Assembly (NCBI GenBank): GCA_023433275.1
Contig: JAEZDN010000157.1
Location: 1 to 35,550, forward strand
Reading direction: 5' to 3'
Length of the DNA: 35,550 nt
DNA from: Verrucomicrobiota bacterium
Lineage (GTDB): Bacteria > Verrucomicrobiota > Verrucomicrobiia > Opitutales > Opitutaceae
A program made the position numbers and the translations under genes. Below the pieces are notes generated by a model, which saw only the letters and a list, made by a program, of their open reading frames with translations, was not told the origin of the DNA and did no database searches. Of the stretch, positions 22,487 through 31,211 are shown one piece after another (position 1 is the first letter of the stretch; every line of letters begins with the position of its first letter).

Positions 22487-25096
22487 TCACCCGGCGACCG
22501 GGCCGGCCGGTGTCGCGATTTCTGCCGCCGGCGCCACCGGCCCGTAGGCCGCCTCCCCTTCCGCCGCTTCCGCCGCGCTGAGCTGGATCAGGCTGTTCAG
22601 GGAGCTGAAATGCGTCGTCCACTCGAAGTCGCCGCCGTGGCCCCCGACCACCTGGTTGAACAATTGCTTCTTCTCCCCCTTCAGGTCCTGGATCCGTTCC
22701 TCGATGGTGCCGGCCGTGACCATGCGATAGACAAAAACGGTGTTGGTTTGCCCGATCCGGTGCACGCGGTCGATCGCCTGGTCCTCCACCGCGGGATTCC
22801 ACCAGGGATCGAGCAGGAAGACGTAATCCGCCGCATGCAGCGTGATGCCCGTGCCGGCCGCCTTGAGGCTCACCAGCATCGCGGCGGCGCCCTGCGCCGA
22901 TTGGAAGTCCTTCACCGGCTTCTGCCGGTCCACCGTCATGCCGGTGATCTCGTAGCGCGGGAGATCCGGATAGTGCTGGTCGAGCGCCGCGCGCACGCGG
23001 TCCAGCAGGGTCACGAACTGCGAGAAGATCACGACCTTGTGCCCGCTCGCCACGACTTCCTGCAGCTTTTCCACCAGGAGCTGGAGCTTGCCGCTGTCCG
23101 TGAGCGGCGAGTTCAACCAAGGCAACAGGTCGGGATCGCAGCAGACCTGCCGCAGGCGCGTGAGCAGCGCGAGGAAGCCGAACGACTTCTCCCGCAGCGC
23201 CAGCCCGATGTCCTCGCCCAGGCGCGCCAGTCCCTCGGTGCAGATCCGCGCATACTCCGCGCGCTGCACTTCGGTGAGCGGGCACAGGAGATCCATTTCG
23301 ACCTTGGGCGGAAGCTCGGTGGCGACCTCGTTCTTCGTGCGGCGCAGGATGAACGGCGCCACCTGCTGGCGCAGCCGGTTCATCGTCCCGTCACGGTCCT
23401 GGACGAGCGCCGATTCAAACCCCGAGCGCGAGCCCAGCAGGCCGGGCAGCAGGTAGCGGAAGATCGACCAGAGATCGAGCTGCCGGTTCTCCAGCGGCGT
23501 GCCGGTCATCACCAGGCGGTGCTCGGCGCGCAGGGCGAAACACGCCTGCGTGACCTTCGCGTCCGGATTCTTGATGAACTGCCCCTCGTCGAGGATGGCG
23601 TAACCGAAATCCGTGAAGTCGAGCAGCGCGCGGTGCTTGCGCAGCTGGGTATAGCTCGCGAGCCAGATGCAATACGACTTGTGATTCTTGAAGTCGTGGC
23701 CGGACTTGAGGATCTCGACGGTCGCCTCCGGGTGAAAGCGGGCGATCTCCTCCCGCCACACCGGCACCACGCTCGCCGGACACACCACAATATGCCGGTG
23801 GCGGCCCATCGGCCGCGTCCGGAGCAGCGCGATCACCTGGGCGGTCTTGCCCAGGCCCATCTCGTCCGCCAGCAGGCCATGGCAGCCGGTTTCGCACAGG
23901 TGATGCATCCACTCCACGCCGCGGCGCTGGTAGTTGCGCAGGTAATCGGGCATCACCGGCGGCGTCGCGGGGGCCGTGAGCACCTTCTGCCGCCACGCCT
24001 CGATCTCGGGCCCGAGCGTCACCTTGATCCGGCGGTCGTTGAAGAGCGAAAAAATCAGGTACGGCGGCACCTCCCCGCCCACCGCCGTCTCCTCGAGGCT
24101 GCGCTTCCAATGCTGGTAGCTCTCCCACTTTTCCGGCGTCATCGTGACGATGCCGAGGTCCGGCAGCAGCATCGGCGTCCGGCCATGCTTGAGCAGCGCC
24201 GCGGCCTGTTCATCGGTGAGGAGCTTTTCCCCGGCCCGGAAGATCCAGCGCAGGTTCAGGCCGCCCGAGGCGCCGCCGCGCTTGTCCGCGACCGCCTCGA
24301 TCTCGATGACGCGCGCGCCCTGCTTGATGTTGTCCACCTTGGCGTCGAGCTCGATCGCGAACTGTTTCTTCCAATGGGGCAGCAGGTCGCGGATGAAACC
24401 CGGGATATCCGCGAGGGCATCCAGCGCATAGGCATGGGTGCTCTGGTTGTACCGGAAGTGCGCCTTGCGCGCGTAGGTCGCCAGCGCGATCAGCTTCGCG
24501 CGTTCCGCGGCGCTCGGGTGATGCGTGGTGTTGCCCAGCGCCGGGATGCGATTGCGACCGCTTTTCCAGTAGGCCAGAAAGACCAACCCGTCGCCGTTCG
24601 CGGTAAAACTGAGCAGGAGGTCCCGGACCGGCTGGTTGCCGTCGGCTTTCGCCGCGCCGCCATTCGCCGCGACCGCCGCACCCGCGCCGGAGCCGGCTCC
24701 CTGGCCGTTCCCGTTCGCCAATGCCGCCGTGGCGCCGCGGGCGGTTCCGCCCGGCAGCAGCGCGGGCATCTCATCCACCAGCAATTCCTCGATCTCGTGC
24801 AGCCCCGCCACGGCGATGGCGTGGGCCAGCAACGGGTCGGTGGACGAAGAGCGGACCTTGATCACATCGCCCTCCCACTCGATCACGGCATACTCCTCCT
24901 TCTTGTCGACGCGGCGGTGGATGATGGCGTCACGCGCCCCGAGTTCCACTTCGCGAATCTCATTGTCGCGGTACATGCCGTGACCCCGCTCGACCTGGCT
25001 TGCCTCAAACTGCTCCTCCCACTCGATTTCCATGCGGCCAAACCAGAAGTCCAGGGACTGCGGAGTGTAGATGCGTTTGGGACCGTGGGATTGCAT
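22487..25096 (-). CDS. SNF2/Rad54-family DNA-dependent ATPase
   Basis: The 869-residue protein starts at ATG 25096 (MQSHGPKRIYTPQSLDFW); a TTG one codon earlier is also open. The N-terminal ~400 residues are a verrucomicrobial SNF2 N-domain with acidic stretches and no SWIM zinc finger. The helicase core begins YLRNYQRRGVEWMHHLCE. Motif I is ADEMGLGKTAQVIALL (~residue 412), motif II is LDEGQF (DEGQ box, ~504), and motif III is MTGTPLENR. The second RecA lobe has FSQFVTLLDRVRAAL, VSLKAAGTGITLHAADYVF and QAIDRVHRIGQT (motif VI). The class remodels protein-DNA complexes; bacterial members resemble RapA-like ATPases, but no RapA-specific domain was seen. It is divergent from the GT4 operon. Confidence 0.9.
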   Translation of the reverse strand: MQSHGPKRIYTPQSLDFWFGRMEIEWEEQFEASQVERGHGMYRDNEIREVELGARDAIIHRRVDKKEEYAVIEWEGDVIKVRSSSTDPLLAHAIAVAGLHEIEELLVDEMPALLPGGTARGATAALANGNGQGAGSGAGAAVAANGGAAKADGNQPVRDLLLSFTANGDGLVFLAYWKSGRNRIPALGNTTHHPSAAERAKLIALATYARKAHFRYNQSTHAYALDALADIPGFIRDLLPHWKKQFAIELDAKVDNIKQGARVIEIEAVADKRGGASGGLNLRWIFRAGEKLLTDEQAAALLKHGRTPMLLPDLGIVTMTPEKWESYQHWKRSLEETAVGGEVPPYLIFSLFNDRRIKVTLGPEIEAWRQKVLTAPATPPVMPDYLRNYQRRGVEWMHHLCETGCHGLLADEMGLGKTAQVIALLRTRPMGRHRHIVVCPASVVPVWREEIARFHPEATVEILKSGHDFKNHKSYCIWLASYTQLRKHRALLDFTDFGYAILDEGQFIKNPDAKVTQACFALRAEHRLVMTGTPLENRQLDLWSIFRYLLPGLLGSRSGFESALVQDRDGTMNRLRQQVAPFILRRTKNEVATELPPKVEMDLLCPLTEVQRAEYARICTEGLARLGEDIGLALREKSFGFLALLTRLRQVCCDPDLLPWLNSPLTDSGKLQLLVEKLQEVVASGHKVVIFSQFVTLLDRVRAALDQHYPDLPRYEITGMTVDRQKPVKDFQSAQGAAAMLVSLKAAGTGITLHAADYVFLLDPWWNPAVEDQAIDRVHRIGQTNTVFVYRMVTAGTIEERIQDLKGEKKQLFNQVVGGHGGDFEWTTHFSSLNSLIQLSAAEAAEGEAAYGPVAPAAEIATPAGPVAG

Positions 25097-25287
25097 CAAA
25101 CTAAAAGGGGGACGTTAGAAACCCCCGCAATGCCGCTGCAACACCTATTTGGCCTATTTTCCCTCTGGAGTTTTTACGCGGTGTTTAGCCGGATCGTCAC
25201 CTTGGCGCCACGAATTCTTCACGTGAAGCCGCCATGATTCCTGCGTGCTCGTCGGCTGGCAGGTCGCCGCCGCCCGGGCCGCACCGC

Positions 25288-26523
25288 GTGAACCTTGTCC
25301 TCGTAACCGAAACCTACGCTCCCGAAATCAACGGCGTCGCCATGACGCTCGGCCGCCTCGTTGACGGCCTCGCCGCGCGCGGCCACCGGATCACCATCGT
25401 CCGCCCACGACAGCGCCACGAATCGTCCCGCTACAGCGTCACCCAGCGTCTGGCCTGCCGGCAGGTCCGCTTGCCCGGTGTCCCCCTTCCCGGCTATCCG
25501 CAACTGAGGCTCGGCCTGCCCGCCGCCCGCCGGCTCCGGAAACTCTGGACCGTTCACCGCCCCGATCTCGTCCATGTGGCGACCGAGGGCCCGTTGGGCG
25601 CGTCCGCCATCACCACCGCCCGCCGCCTGGGCATCCCGGTCACCTCGAGCTTTCACACCAACTTCGATCAGTACACCCACGACTACCGCATGGGCTGGTT
25701 CAAACCCGTCGTGGCCGCGTGGCTGCGCCGCGTCCACAATCGCACCGTGCGCACTTTTGCGCCCACCCGCGACCTGCTCGCGCGCCTTGACACCGAGGGT
25801 TACCGCAACCTCCGGCTGCTCTCCCGCGGCGTCGACAGCTCGCTCTTCAATCCCGCGCGCCGTGACGAATCCCTGCGCGCCGCCTGGGGCGTCGAGCCCG
25901 GCGGGCTCGCGGTCATCCATGTCGGACGCCTCGCGCCCGAGAAGAACTACCCGCTCCTGTTCCGCGCCTTCGACGCCATCAAGGCCGTGCAACCCAAGGC
26001 GCGCCTCGTGATCATCGGCGATGGGCCGCTGCTCTCCGCCTGCCAGCGCGAGCGGCCCGACGCGGTGTTCACCGGCTTCTACACCGGGGTCAGCCTGGCC
26101 CGCCATTACGCCTCGGGTGACATCTACCTGCACACGAGCATCACCGAGACCTTCGGCAACGTGGTGACCGAGGCCCTCGGCAGCGGGCTGGCGGTCACCG
26201 CCTTCGATTACGCCGCTGCCCACGAATTCATTCGCCCCGGGGAAAACGGCCTGCTCGCGCCCGTCGGCGACGAACCCGCCTTCCTCATTCACGCCGCGCA
26301 ACTGGCCCGCGATTCCACGCTGCGCTTGCGCCTCGCCGCCGCCGGCCCGGCCACGGTCCGCACCCTCACTTGGGATGCCATCGTGGAGCGCTTCATCGCG
26401 GATCTCCAGGAAGCGGCCGCCGAGTTCCACGGCTCCGCCCCGCGGCCCACCCTCCAGCCCTTCGCCCCGCCGGGGCCCGGCGAAGGCGGTCCGGCCCTCA
26501 GTTCCCAACCCCTGGCACCATGA
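25288..26523 (+). CDS. GT4-family glycosyltransferase, probable glycolipid synthesis
   Basis: The conserved protein (411 residues) begins at GTG 25288, VNLVLVTETYAPEINGVA. ATG 25234 adds 18 proline-rich residues that are unlike the family, but cannot be excluded. The GT-B fold shows acceptor motif PEINGVAMTLGRLVDGLAARGHR, HTNFDQYTH in the middle, and the nucleotide-sugar part VIHVGRLAPEKNYPLLFRAF and EXXXXXXXE at ITETFGNVVTEALGSG. This matches the family of Agt, SqdX and MgtA enzymes that transfer sugars to diacylglycerol or phosphatidylinositol. The stop TGA overlaps the next start (ATGA), so it is translated in an operon with the phosphoesterase. Lipid acceptor is inferred from the neighbours. 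Confidence 0.8.
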   Translation: MNLVLVTETYAPEINGVAMTLGRLVDGLAARGHRITIVRPRQRHESSRYSVTQRLACRQVRLPGVPLPGYPQLRLGLPAARRLRKLWTVHRPDLVHVATEGPLGASAITTARRLGIPVTSSFHTNFDQYTHDYRMGWFKPVVAAWLRRVHNRTVRTFAPTRDLLARLDTEGYRNLRLLSRGVDSSLFNPARRDESLRAAWGVEPGGLAVIHVGRLAPEKNYPLLFRAFDAIKAVQPKARLVIIGDGPLLSACQRERPDAVFTGFYTGVSLARHYASGDIYLHTSITETFGNVVTEALGSGLAVTAFDYAAAHEFIRPGENGLLAPVGDEPAFLIHAAQLARDSTLRLRLAAAGPATVRTLTWDAIVERFIADLQEAAAEFHGSAPRPTLQPFAPPGPGEGGPALSSQPLAP

Positions 26524-27377
26524 GCAAACCCACCCTCAAGGTTCGCACCGTCATCCTCTCCGACGTCCACCTCGGCACGCCCCACTCCAAGGCCGGCGAA
26601 GTCACCCATTTCCTGAAACACGTGCGCTGCGAGCGCCTTATCCTCAACGGCGACATCATCGACGGCTGGCGGCTGCGCCGCGACGGCCGCTGGACCAAGG
26701 AGCACACGCGCTTCGTGCGCCGCGTGCTCACCCTGGTGCAGAAAAAGGACACCGACGTCATCTACCTCCGCGGCAACCACGACGATTTCCTCGCGCGCCT
26801 GCTGCCCATGCGCTTCGACCGGCTGAGCCTCGTCGAGGACTACGTGCTTGAATCCGCTTCCGGGCGCTACCTGGTGCTGCACGGCGATGTGTTCGACGGC
26901 ATCATCAAGAACATGGTGTTTCTGGCCCACCTCGGCGACATGGGCTATGCGCTGCTCCTCAAGCTCAACCGCACCTACAACTGGTTTCGGAAAATCCGCG
27001 GCAAGGAATACTTCTCCCTCAGCGCCGCGATCAAGGCCCGCGTCAAGCAGGCCGTGAGCTTCGTCGGCAAGTTCGAGGACCAGGTGGCGGCGCTCGCCTG
27101 GGATCGCGGCTGCACTGGCGTCATCTGCGGCCACATCCACACCGCCGCCGACAAGCGGATCGGCGACGTCCATTACCTGAACTCCGGCGACTGGGTTGAA
27201 TCCCTCACGGCCATCGTCGAGCACCACGACGGCCGGTTCGAGCTCATCGCATTCAGCGATTTCATCACGCAGTTTCCCATGCCGGAGGATGACAGCCCGG
27301 AGAACGATCTCGACGAACCCCTGCCCTTTCCCCCCGAGGCCATCGCCCCCGCCGCCATCATGGCCGCGCTGCGATGA
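26520..27377 (+). CDS. PlcP/LpxH-like metallophosphoesterase
   Basis: The 285-residue calcineurin-fold enzyme starts at ATG 26520, inside the ATGA overlap. All metal motifs are present in order: SDVHLGTPHS, LNGDIIDGW, LRGNHDDF, LHGDVFDGI and GVICGHIHTAA. The arrangement IIDGWRLRR, the WF-rich LNRTYNWFRKIRG, and the ending LNSGDWVESLTAIVEHHDGRFEL closely follow PlcP, the phospholipase C used by many bacteria to strip phosphate head groups from membrane lipids; homologues are commonly named UDP-2,3-diacylglucosamine diphosphatase (LpxH family). LpxH itself also fits the fold, so function is not proven. Position between two lipid-type glycosyltransferases favours a diacylglycerol-producing phospholipase. 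No signal peptide: cytosolic or peripheral on the inner face. Confidence 0.82.
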   Translation: MSKPTLKVRTVILSDVHLGTPHSKAGEVTHFLKHVRCERLILNGDIIDGWRLRRDGRWTKEHTRFVRRVLTLVQKKDTDVIYLRGNHDDFLARLLPMRFDRLSLVEDYVLESASGRYLVLHGDVFDGIIKNMVFLAHLGDMGYALLLKLNRTYNWFRKIRGKEYFSLSAAIKARVKQAVSFVGKFEDQVAALAWDRGCTGVICGHIHTAADKRIGDVHYLNSGDWVESLTAIVEHHDGRFELIAFSDFITQFPMPEDDSPENDLDEPLPFPPEAIAPAAIMAALR

Positions 27378-28597
27378 GCCTCTCCCCGGCCGCGGTGCAG
27401 CTCGCCGCGCCCTTCGCCGGCGGACCAAGGTTCGCCCTGCCCCCCACTCATCGCATGAAACGCATCCTCATCCTGACCGCCAGCTACGGCGAAGGCCATA
27501 ACAGTGCTGCCCGCGCGCTCAAATCCGCGCTCGACGAGCAGCCCGGCGTCGAGGCCGGGCTGGTGGATCTCTTTGCGGTGCACGCCCCCCGGTTGAATGA
27601 GGTGTCGCGGCGCAGCTACCTCAAACTGATCAACACCGCTCCCTCGGTCTGGAGTCGCGCGTACCGCTGGCTCGACACCTCGCCCCGGGCCCCCGCCCTC
27701 TTTCGCTTTCTCGCCAGCCACCGCCGCCTGCTGGCCCGCCTGATCGCCGAACGGCAGCCCACGGCAATCATTGCCACCTACCCGGTGTATGCCTGGCTCC
27801 TCAACCAACTCCGGCGTGACGGCCTTTCATTCTGCCCGCACTTCACGGTCGTCACTGACGCCCTGACCATCAATTCGCTCTGGTATCGCACGCCGTCCGC
27901 CGGCTGGTTCGTGACCGACCATGATTCGGCCGCTTTCCTGCGTGATCGCGGGCTGCCGGCCGATCGCGTGCATGTCAGCGGGTTCCCTGTGGCCGCGGCC
28001 TTTGCCGATCGCCCGGCCCAGTGGCAACCACCCGAACCAGCGCCCGGCGCGCCCCCCCGGATTCTGTTCATGATCAACTCGGGACGGGACGCGGCACTCG
28101 CCATCGCGAAGGAGGTGCTCCAACACGGGCCCTGGCGCATCACGTTCACCGCCGGCCGGGACACCCAGCTGCGCGTGGATCTTGAACGGCTCGCCGCCAG
28201 GGCGCCCGCCCGCGCGGAGATCCTGGGCTGGACGAACCGCATCCCCGAACTGCTGATGACGCACCACGTCGTCATCAGCAAAGCCGGCGGCGCGACCACG
28301 CAGGAATCCATCAACGCGCTCTGCCCGATGATCGTCAGCCAGATCGTTCCCGGACAGGAGGAGGGCAACTACGAGCTGATGCGCCGCCACGACACCGGTG
28401 CTCTCGCCACCACGCCCCAGGAAATCGTGACGATCCTGCACCGTGCCTTCGCCGGCGATGCTGCGCTCTGGCGCCACTGGCGCGCGAACCTCAAATCCCT
28501 GGCCCGCCCGGCCGCCGCCCGCACCATCGCGCGGCACGTGCTCGAGGGCACCGCCGCCCCGGTCAATCCGGGCACCCGGACAGCCATTGTCGGATAA
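27374..28597 (+). CDS. MGDG-synthase-type glycosyltransferase (GT28)
   Basis: ATG 27374 overlaps the previous stop (ATGA), giving 407 residues; domain homology starts at MKRILILTASYGEGHNSAAR (ATG 27455), so either start is possible. The N-terminal domain has the lipid-acceptor signature SYGEGHNSAARAL seen in plant MGD and bacterial UgtP/MurG-like enzymes, and CPHFTVVTDALTINSLW follows. The donor-sugar domain has ILFMINSGRD and the signature VISKAGGATTQESINALCPMIV-SQIVPGQEEGN. These enzymes attach galactose or glucose to diacylglycerol. As last gene of the three-gene operon it would use the diacylglycerol freed by the phosphoesterase. Its last 35 bases overlap the 3' end of waaA on the other strand. 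Confidence 0.85.
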   Translation: MSLSPAAVQLAAPFAGGPRFALPPTHRMKRILILTASYGEGHNSAARALKSALDEQPGVEAGLVDLFAVHAPRLNEVSRRSYLKLINTAPSVWSRAYRWLDTSPRAPALFRFLASHRRLLARLIAERQPTAIIATYPVYAWLLNQLRRDGLSFCPHFTVVTDALTINSLWYRTPSAGWFVTDHDSAAFLRDRGLPADRVHVSGFPVAAAFADRPAQWQPPEPAPGAPPRILFMINSGRDAALAIAKEVLQHGPWRITFTAGRDTQLRVDLERLAARAPARAEILGWTNRIPELLMTHHVVISKAGGATTQESINALCPMIVSQIVPGQEEGNYELMRRHDTGALATTPQEIVTILHRAFAGDAALWRHWRANLKSLARPAAARTIARHVLEGTAAPVNPGTRTAIVG

Positions 28598-29852
28598 ATG
28601 CCAGCGTGCGCTCCGTCGCGCCACGGTTGGCCTCGTGCCACGCGTGGGCGGAAGCCGTCAGGCGTTTTCGCCCGGCCTCGTCGCCCAGCAGTTCCACGGC
28701 CACGCGGACGAGTTCCTCGTGGGACTGCACCTGGCGCACGGCACCCGCCTCCGTCAGGCCGCGGATGATCTGGCGGAAATTCGTCATGTGCGGCCCGTGC
28801 ACCAAGGGCTTCTCGAGGATCGCCGCCTCCACCGGCGTCTGCCCGCCTTCGTGCGGCGGCAGGCTCTTCCCCACGAAAACGAGGTCGGCCAGCTGCGTGA
28901 ACTTCCGCAGCTCGCCGGTCGTGTCGCCCACCACGATATCGACGATCCCGGGCGCCGGGCCGGCGGAACGGAAATGAAACGTCATGCCGGTTTTCTCCAG
29001 CAAGCCCCGCAGTTCCTCCCGACGCTCCGCGTGCCGGGGGACCAGCAGGAGCGAGACGCCCAGACCTTGCTCCCGCGCCCCCTGCACCGCCGCGATCAGC
29101 GACGCTTCCTCCCCCGGCCAGGTTGAGGAACCGAGCAGGACCAGCCCGCCGTCCAGGCCCAGTTCACGGCGCAAGCGCGCCAGTTCGGCCTCCGGCAGCA
29201 ACGGAATATCCACGTCGAGCTTCAGGTTGCCCGTCGTGGCCAGGCACGCCGCGGGAAAGCCCAGCTCACGAAACCGCTGCTCGTCGAGTTTCGACGCGCA
29301 CAGGATGCGAACGATGCCTTCGGACAGCGGACCGACCAACGGGCGAAGCCGCATCAGGCGGCGGAAGGTGCGGTCGGAGAGCCGGGCATTCACGCAGAGC
29401 ACGGGCACCCCATGGATCTTTGCCTGGTGCACGTGCTCGGGCCAGCGCTCGCCCTCCATGAGGATGCAGAGGTCGGGCCGAACCCGCCACCAGGCGCGTT
29501 CACTGAAACCCCAGAAATCGAATGGGAAATAGCCGATGCCGACCGCGAGCGCGGCGTATTTCTCCCTGGCCAGCTTGTAACCCGTGGTGGTCGTGGTGGT
29601 CAGGTAGATCTCCGTGTTTCCCTCCCGGCGCAACGCCTCCAGCAGCGGCGCGATCGCGAGCATTTCCCCCACGCTTACCGCCTGCAGCCACACCCGCGCG
29701 CGGCCCGGCGCCTTCGGGGGCAGCGGGTCAACGCCGCCAAAGCGATGGGCCAGATTCTCCGCGAATCCGCCCCGCCGCCGCATCAGCCACAGAAAATACG
29801 GCACCGCCAGAACCAGGGCCGGCAACACGACGATGCGGTAGATCCAGATCAC
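28563..29852 (-). CDS. waaA: 3-deoxy-D-manno-octulosonic acid (Kdo) transferase
   Basis: This 429-residue protein is read from GTG 29852 (MIWIYRIVVLPALVLAVPYFL). The N-terminal membrane anchor is followed by VWLQAVSVGEMLAIAPLL, the WaaA acceptor motif with the catalytic Glu of SVGE. IYLTTTTTTGYKLAREK, FPFDFWGF and PVLCVNARLSDRTFRRLMRL are family blocks. The usual ETELWPN segment is changed to EGERWPEH. The donor domain has LLGSSTWPGEEASL, LLLVPRHAERREEL and FVGKSLPPHEGGQTPVEAA. WaaA moves Kdo from CMP-Kdo to lipid A precursor, so the organism makes LPS. It converges on the MGDG-synthase-type gene with a 35-base overlap. Confidence 0.94.
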   Translation of the reverse strand: MIWIYRIVVLPALVLAVPYFLWLMRRRGGFAENLAHRFGGVDPLPPKAPGRARVWLQAVSVGEMLAIAPLLEALRREGNTEIYLTTTTTTGYKLAREKYAALAVGIGYFPFDFWGFSERAWWRVRPDLCILMEGERWPEHVHQAKIHGVPVLCVNARLSDRTFRRLMRLRPLVGPLSEGIVRILCASKLDEQRFRELGFPAACLATTGNLKLDVDIPLLPEAELARLRRELGLDGGLVLLGSSTWPGEEASLIAAVQGAREQGLGVSLLLVPRHAERREELRGLLEKTGMTFHFRSAGPAPGIVDIVVGDTTGELRKFTQLADLVFVGKSLPPHEGGQTPVEAAILEKPLVHGPHMTNFRQIIRGLTEAGAVRQVQSHEELVRVAVELLGDEAGRKRLTASAHAWHEANRGATERTLAFIRQWLSGCPD

Positions 29853-30038
29853 AGGACTGCGCGCTGGGCGCGAAATAAGTAACGCGAAAAAGCCGCAATG
29901 CCCGATTCGCCGAAGAATCCCGAAAGCATTCGCTTCTTCCGCCCGACCTCAAGGCGAAGAAAACGAAGACGTTGGGCATTCTCCGGCATGCTCGCGATTC
30001 TTCGCATTCAGCGTTCCGCGCTCTGCGTTCAGCTCTCC
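29853..30038. other. Spacer between waaA and the deoxyhypusine-synthase-like gene
   Basis: These 186 bases hold no gene. They are A/C-rich in places and contain short near-repeats (CGAAGAATCCCGA, GCATTCGCTTCTTC, ATTCTTCGCATTC, GCGTTCCGCGCTCTGCGTTC), akin to the degenerate tandem motifs elsewhere in the window. No clear terminator for the deoxyhypusine-synthase-like gene. Confidence 0.4.
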
Positions 30039-31088
30039 TTATTGCCCGAGCACCCAGCTGAAGATCAACGGGGCAACGATGGTGGCGTCGCTCTCGACGA
30101 TGAACTTCGGGGTCTTCGCCCCGAGCTTGCCCCACGTGATCTTCTCGTTCGGCACCGCGCCCGAGTAGCTGCCGTAGCTCGTGGTCGAGTCGCTGATTTG
30201 CGCGAAGTATCCCCAGAGCGGAATGCTCCGCCGGCCCAGGTCCTGGTGCAGCATCGGCACCACGCAGATCGGGAAATCGCCTGCAATGCCGCCGCCGATC
30301 TGGAAGAACCCGATCGAGCCCTCGCCCGTCCGCAGCGTCTTCGCGTTCTTCGTGTACCAACCCGCGAGCCAGGCCATGTATTCGATGCCCGTGCGCACGG
30401 TGTGCACGCGCTTGATTTCACCCGTGACCACCCGCCCGGCATACATGTTGCCCAGCGTCGAATCCTCCCAACCCGGGACGATGATCGGCAGGTTCTTCTC
30501 GCAGGCGGCGAGCATCCACGAATTCTTCGGGTCGATCTGGTAGGACTTCTTCAGTTTTCCCGAGCGCAGGACCTTGTACATGAACTCGTGCGGAAAATAC
30601 GCCTCGCCGGCCTCGTCGGCCGCCACCCACTCCTCCGCCACCGCCGCTTCAATGCGTCGCATCGCCTCGCCTTCGGGAATGCACGTGTCGGTCACCCGGT
30701 TCATGTGCCGCTCCAACAGCGCCTGCTCGTCGGCCGCCGTCAGGTGACGGTAGTGCGGAACGCGTTCATAGTAGTCGTGCGCCACCAGGTTGAAGATATC
30801 CTCCTCGAGATTGGCGCCGGTGCAGACGATGGCATGCACCTTGTCGCGACGAATCATCTCGGCGAGGGAAATGCCCAGCTCCGCCGTCGACATCGCGCCG
30901 GCCACGGTCACCAACATCTTGCCCCCGGCCTGCAGGTGCGCCTCGTAACCCTTCGCCGTGTCGAGCAGGGCCGCGGCATTGAAATGGCGGTAGTGGTGGG
31001 CAATGAACTTTGAAACCGGGCCCTTCTTCCGGGCGAGGGCGGCATTGGTCAGTTCGGGTTTCTGCGGGGCTTTGACTTTCGTTTTCAT
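30039..31088 (-). CDS. Deoxyhypusine-synthase-like protein
   Basis: The 349-residue protein starts at ATG 31088 (MKTKVKAPQKPELTNAAL); an in-frame ATG at 31124 is possible. NAD-binding fold: VTVAGAMSTAELGISLAEMIRRDKVHAIVCTGANLEEDIFNL and NLPIIVPGWEDSTLGNMYAG are the deoxyhypusine synthase blocks. EKITWGKL aligns with the segment of human DHS holding active-site Lys329, and ESDATIVAPLIF with the adjacent ADASLVFPLL. The eukaryotic DGSDSGA motif is altered (TSYGSYSGA). DHS moves the aminobutyl group of spermidine to a lysine of eIF5A; bacteria normally lack eIF5A. Bacterial homologues may instead make homospermidine or modify another protein. Divergent from the M16 protease gene. No polyamine genes nearby. 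Confidence 0.88.
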   Translation of the reverse strand: MKTKVKAPQKPELTNAALARKKGPVSKFIAHHYRHFNAAALLDTAKGYEAHLQAGGKMLVTVAGAMSTAELGISLAEMIRRDKVHAIVCTGANLEEDIFNLVAHDYYERVPHYRHLTAADEQALLERHMNRVTDTCIPEGEAMRRIEAAVAEEWVAADEAGEAYFPHEFMYKVLRSGKLKKSYQIDPKNSWMLAACEKNLPIIVPGWEDSTLGNMYAGRVVTGEIKRVHTVRTGIEYMAWLAGWYTKNAKTLRTGEGSIGFFQIGGGIAGDFPICVVPMLHQDLGRRSIPLWGYFAQISDSTTSYGSYSGAVPNEKITWGKLGAKTPKFIVESDATIVAPLIFSWVLGQ

Positions 31089-31211
31089 CCCCCCAAGGAA
31101 GGCGCGCCCGCGGGGCTTGGCCACACCAAACTCTCACGCCCGGCCCGGATGAAACCCCATGCCGGCTGGGCACTTGCACTCGCGCGCAATCTGCAAAGTA
31201 TGATCCCTGCC

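Noticed and set aside
22415..25237. Long open frame on the + strand opposite the SNF2 helicase gene
   Set aside because: It has no family motif and is arginine/histidine-rich. The minus-strand frame has all helicase motifs in order; the + frame is a GC-driven shadow.
25100..25287. PhoB box before the lipid operon
   Set aside because: Looked for tandem CTGTCAT-type repeats upstream of the GT4 gene; none seen, so phosphate control is not supported by sequence.
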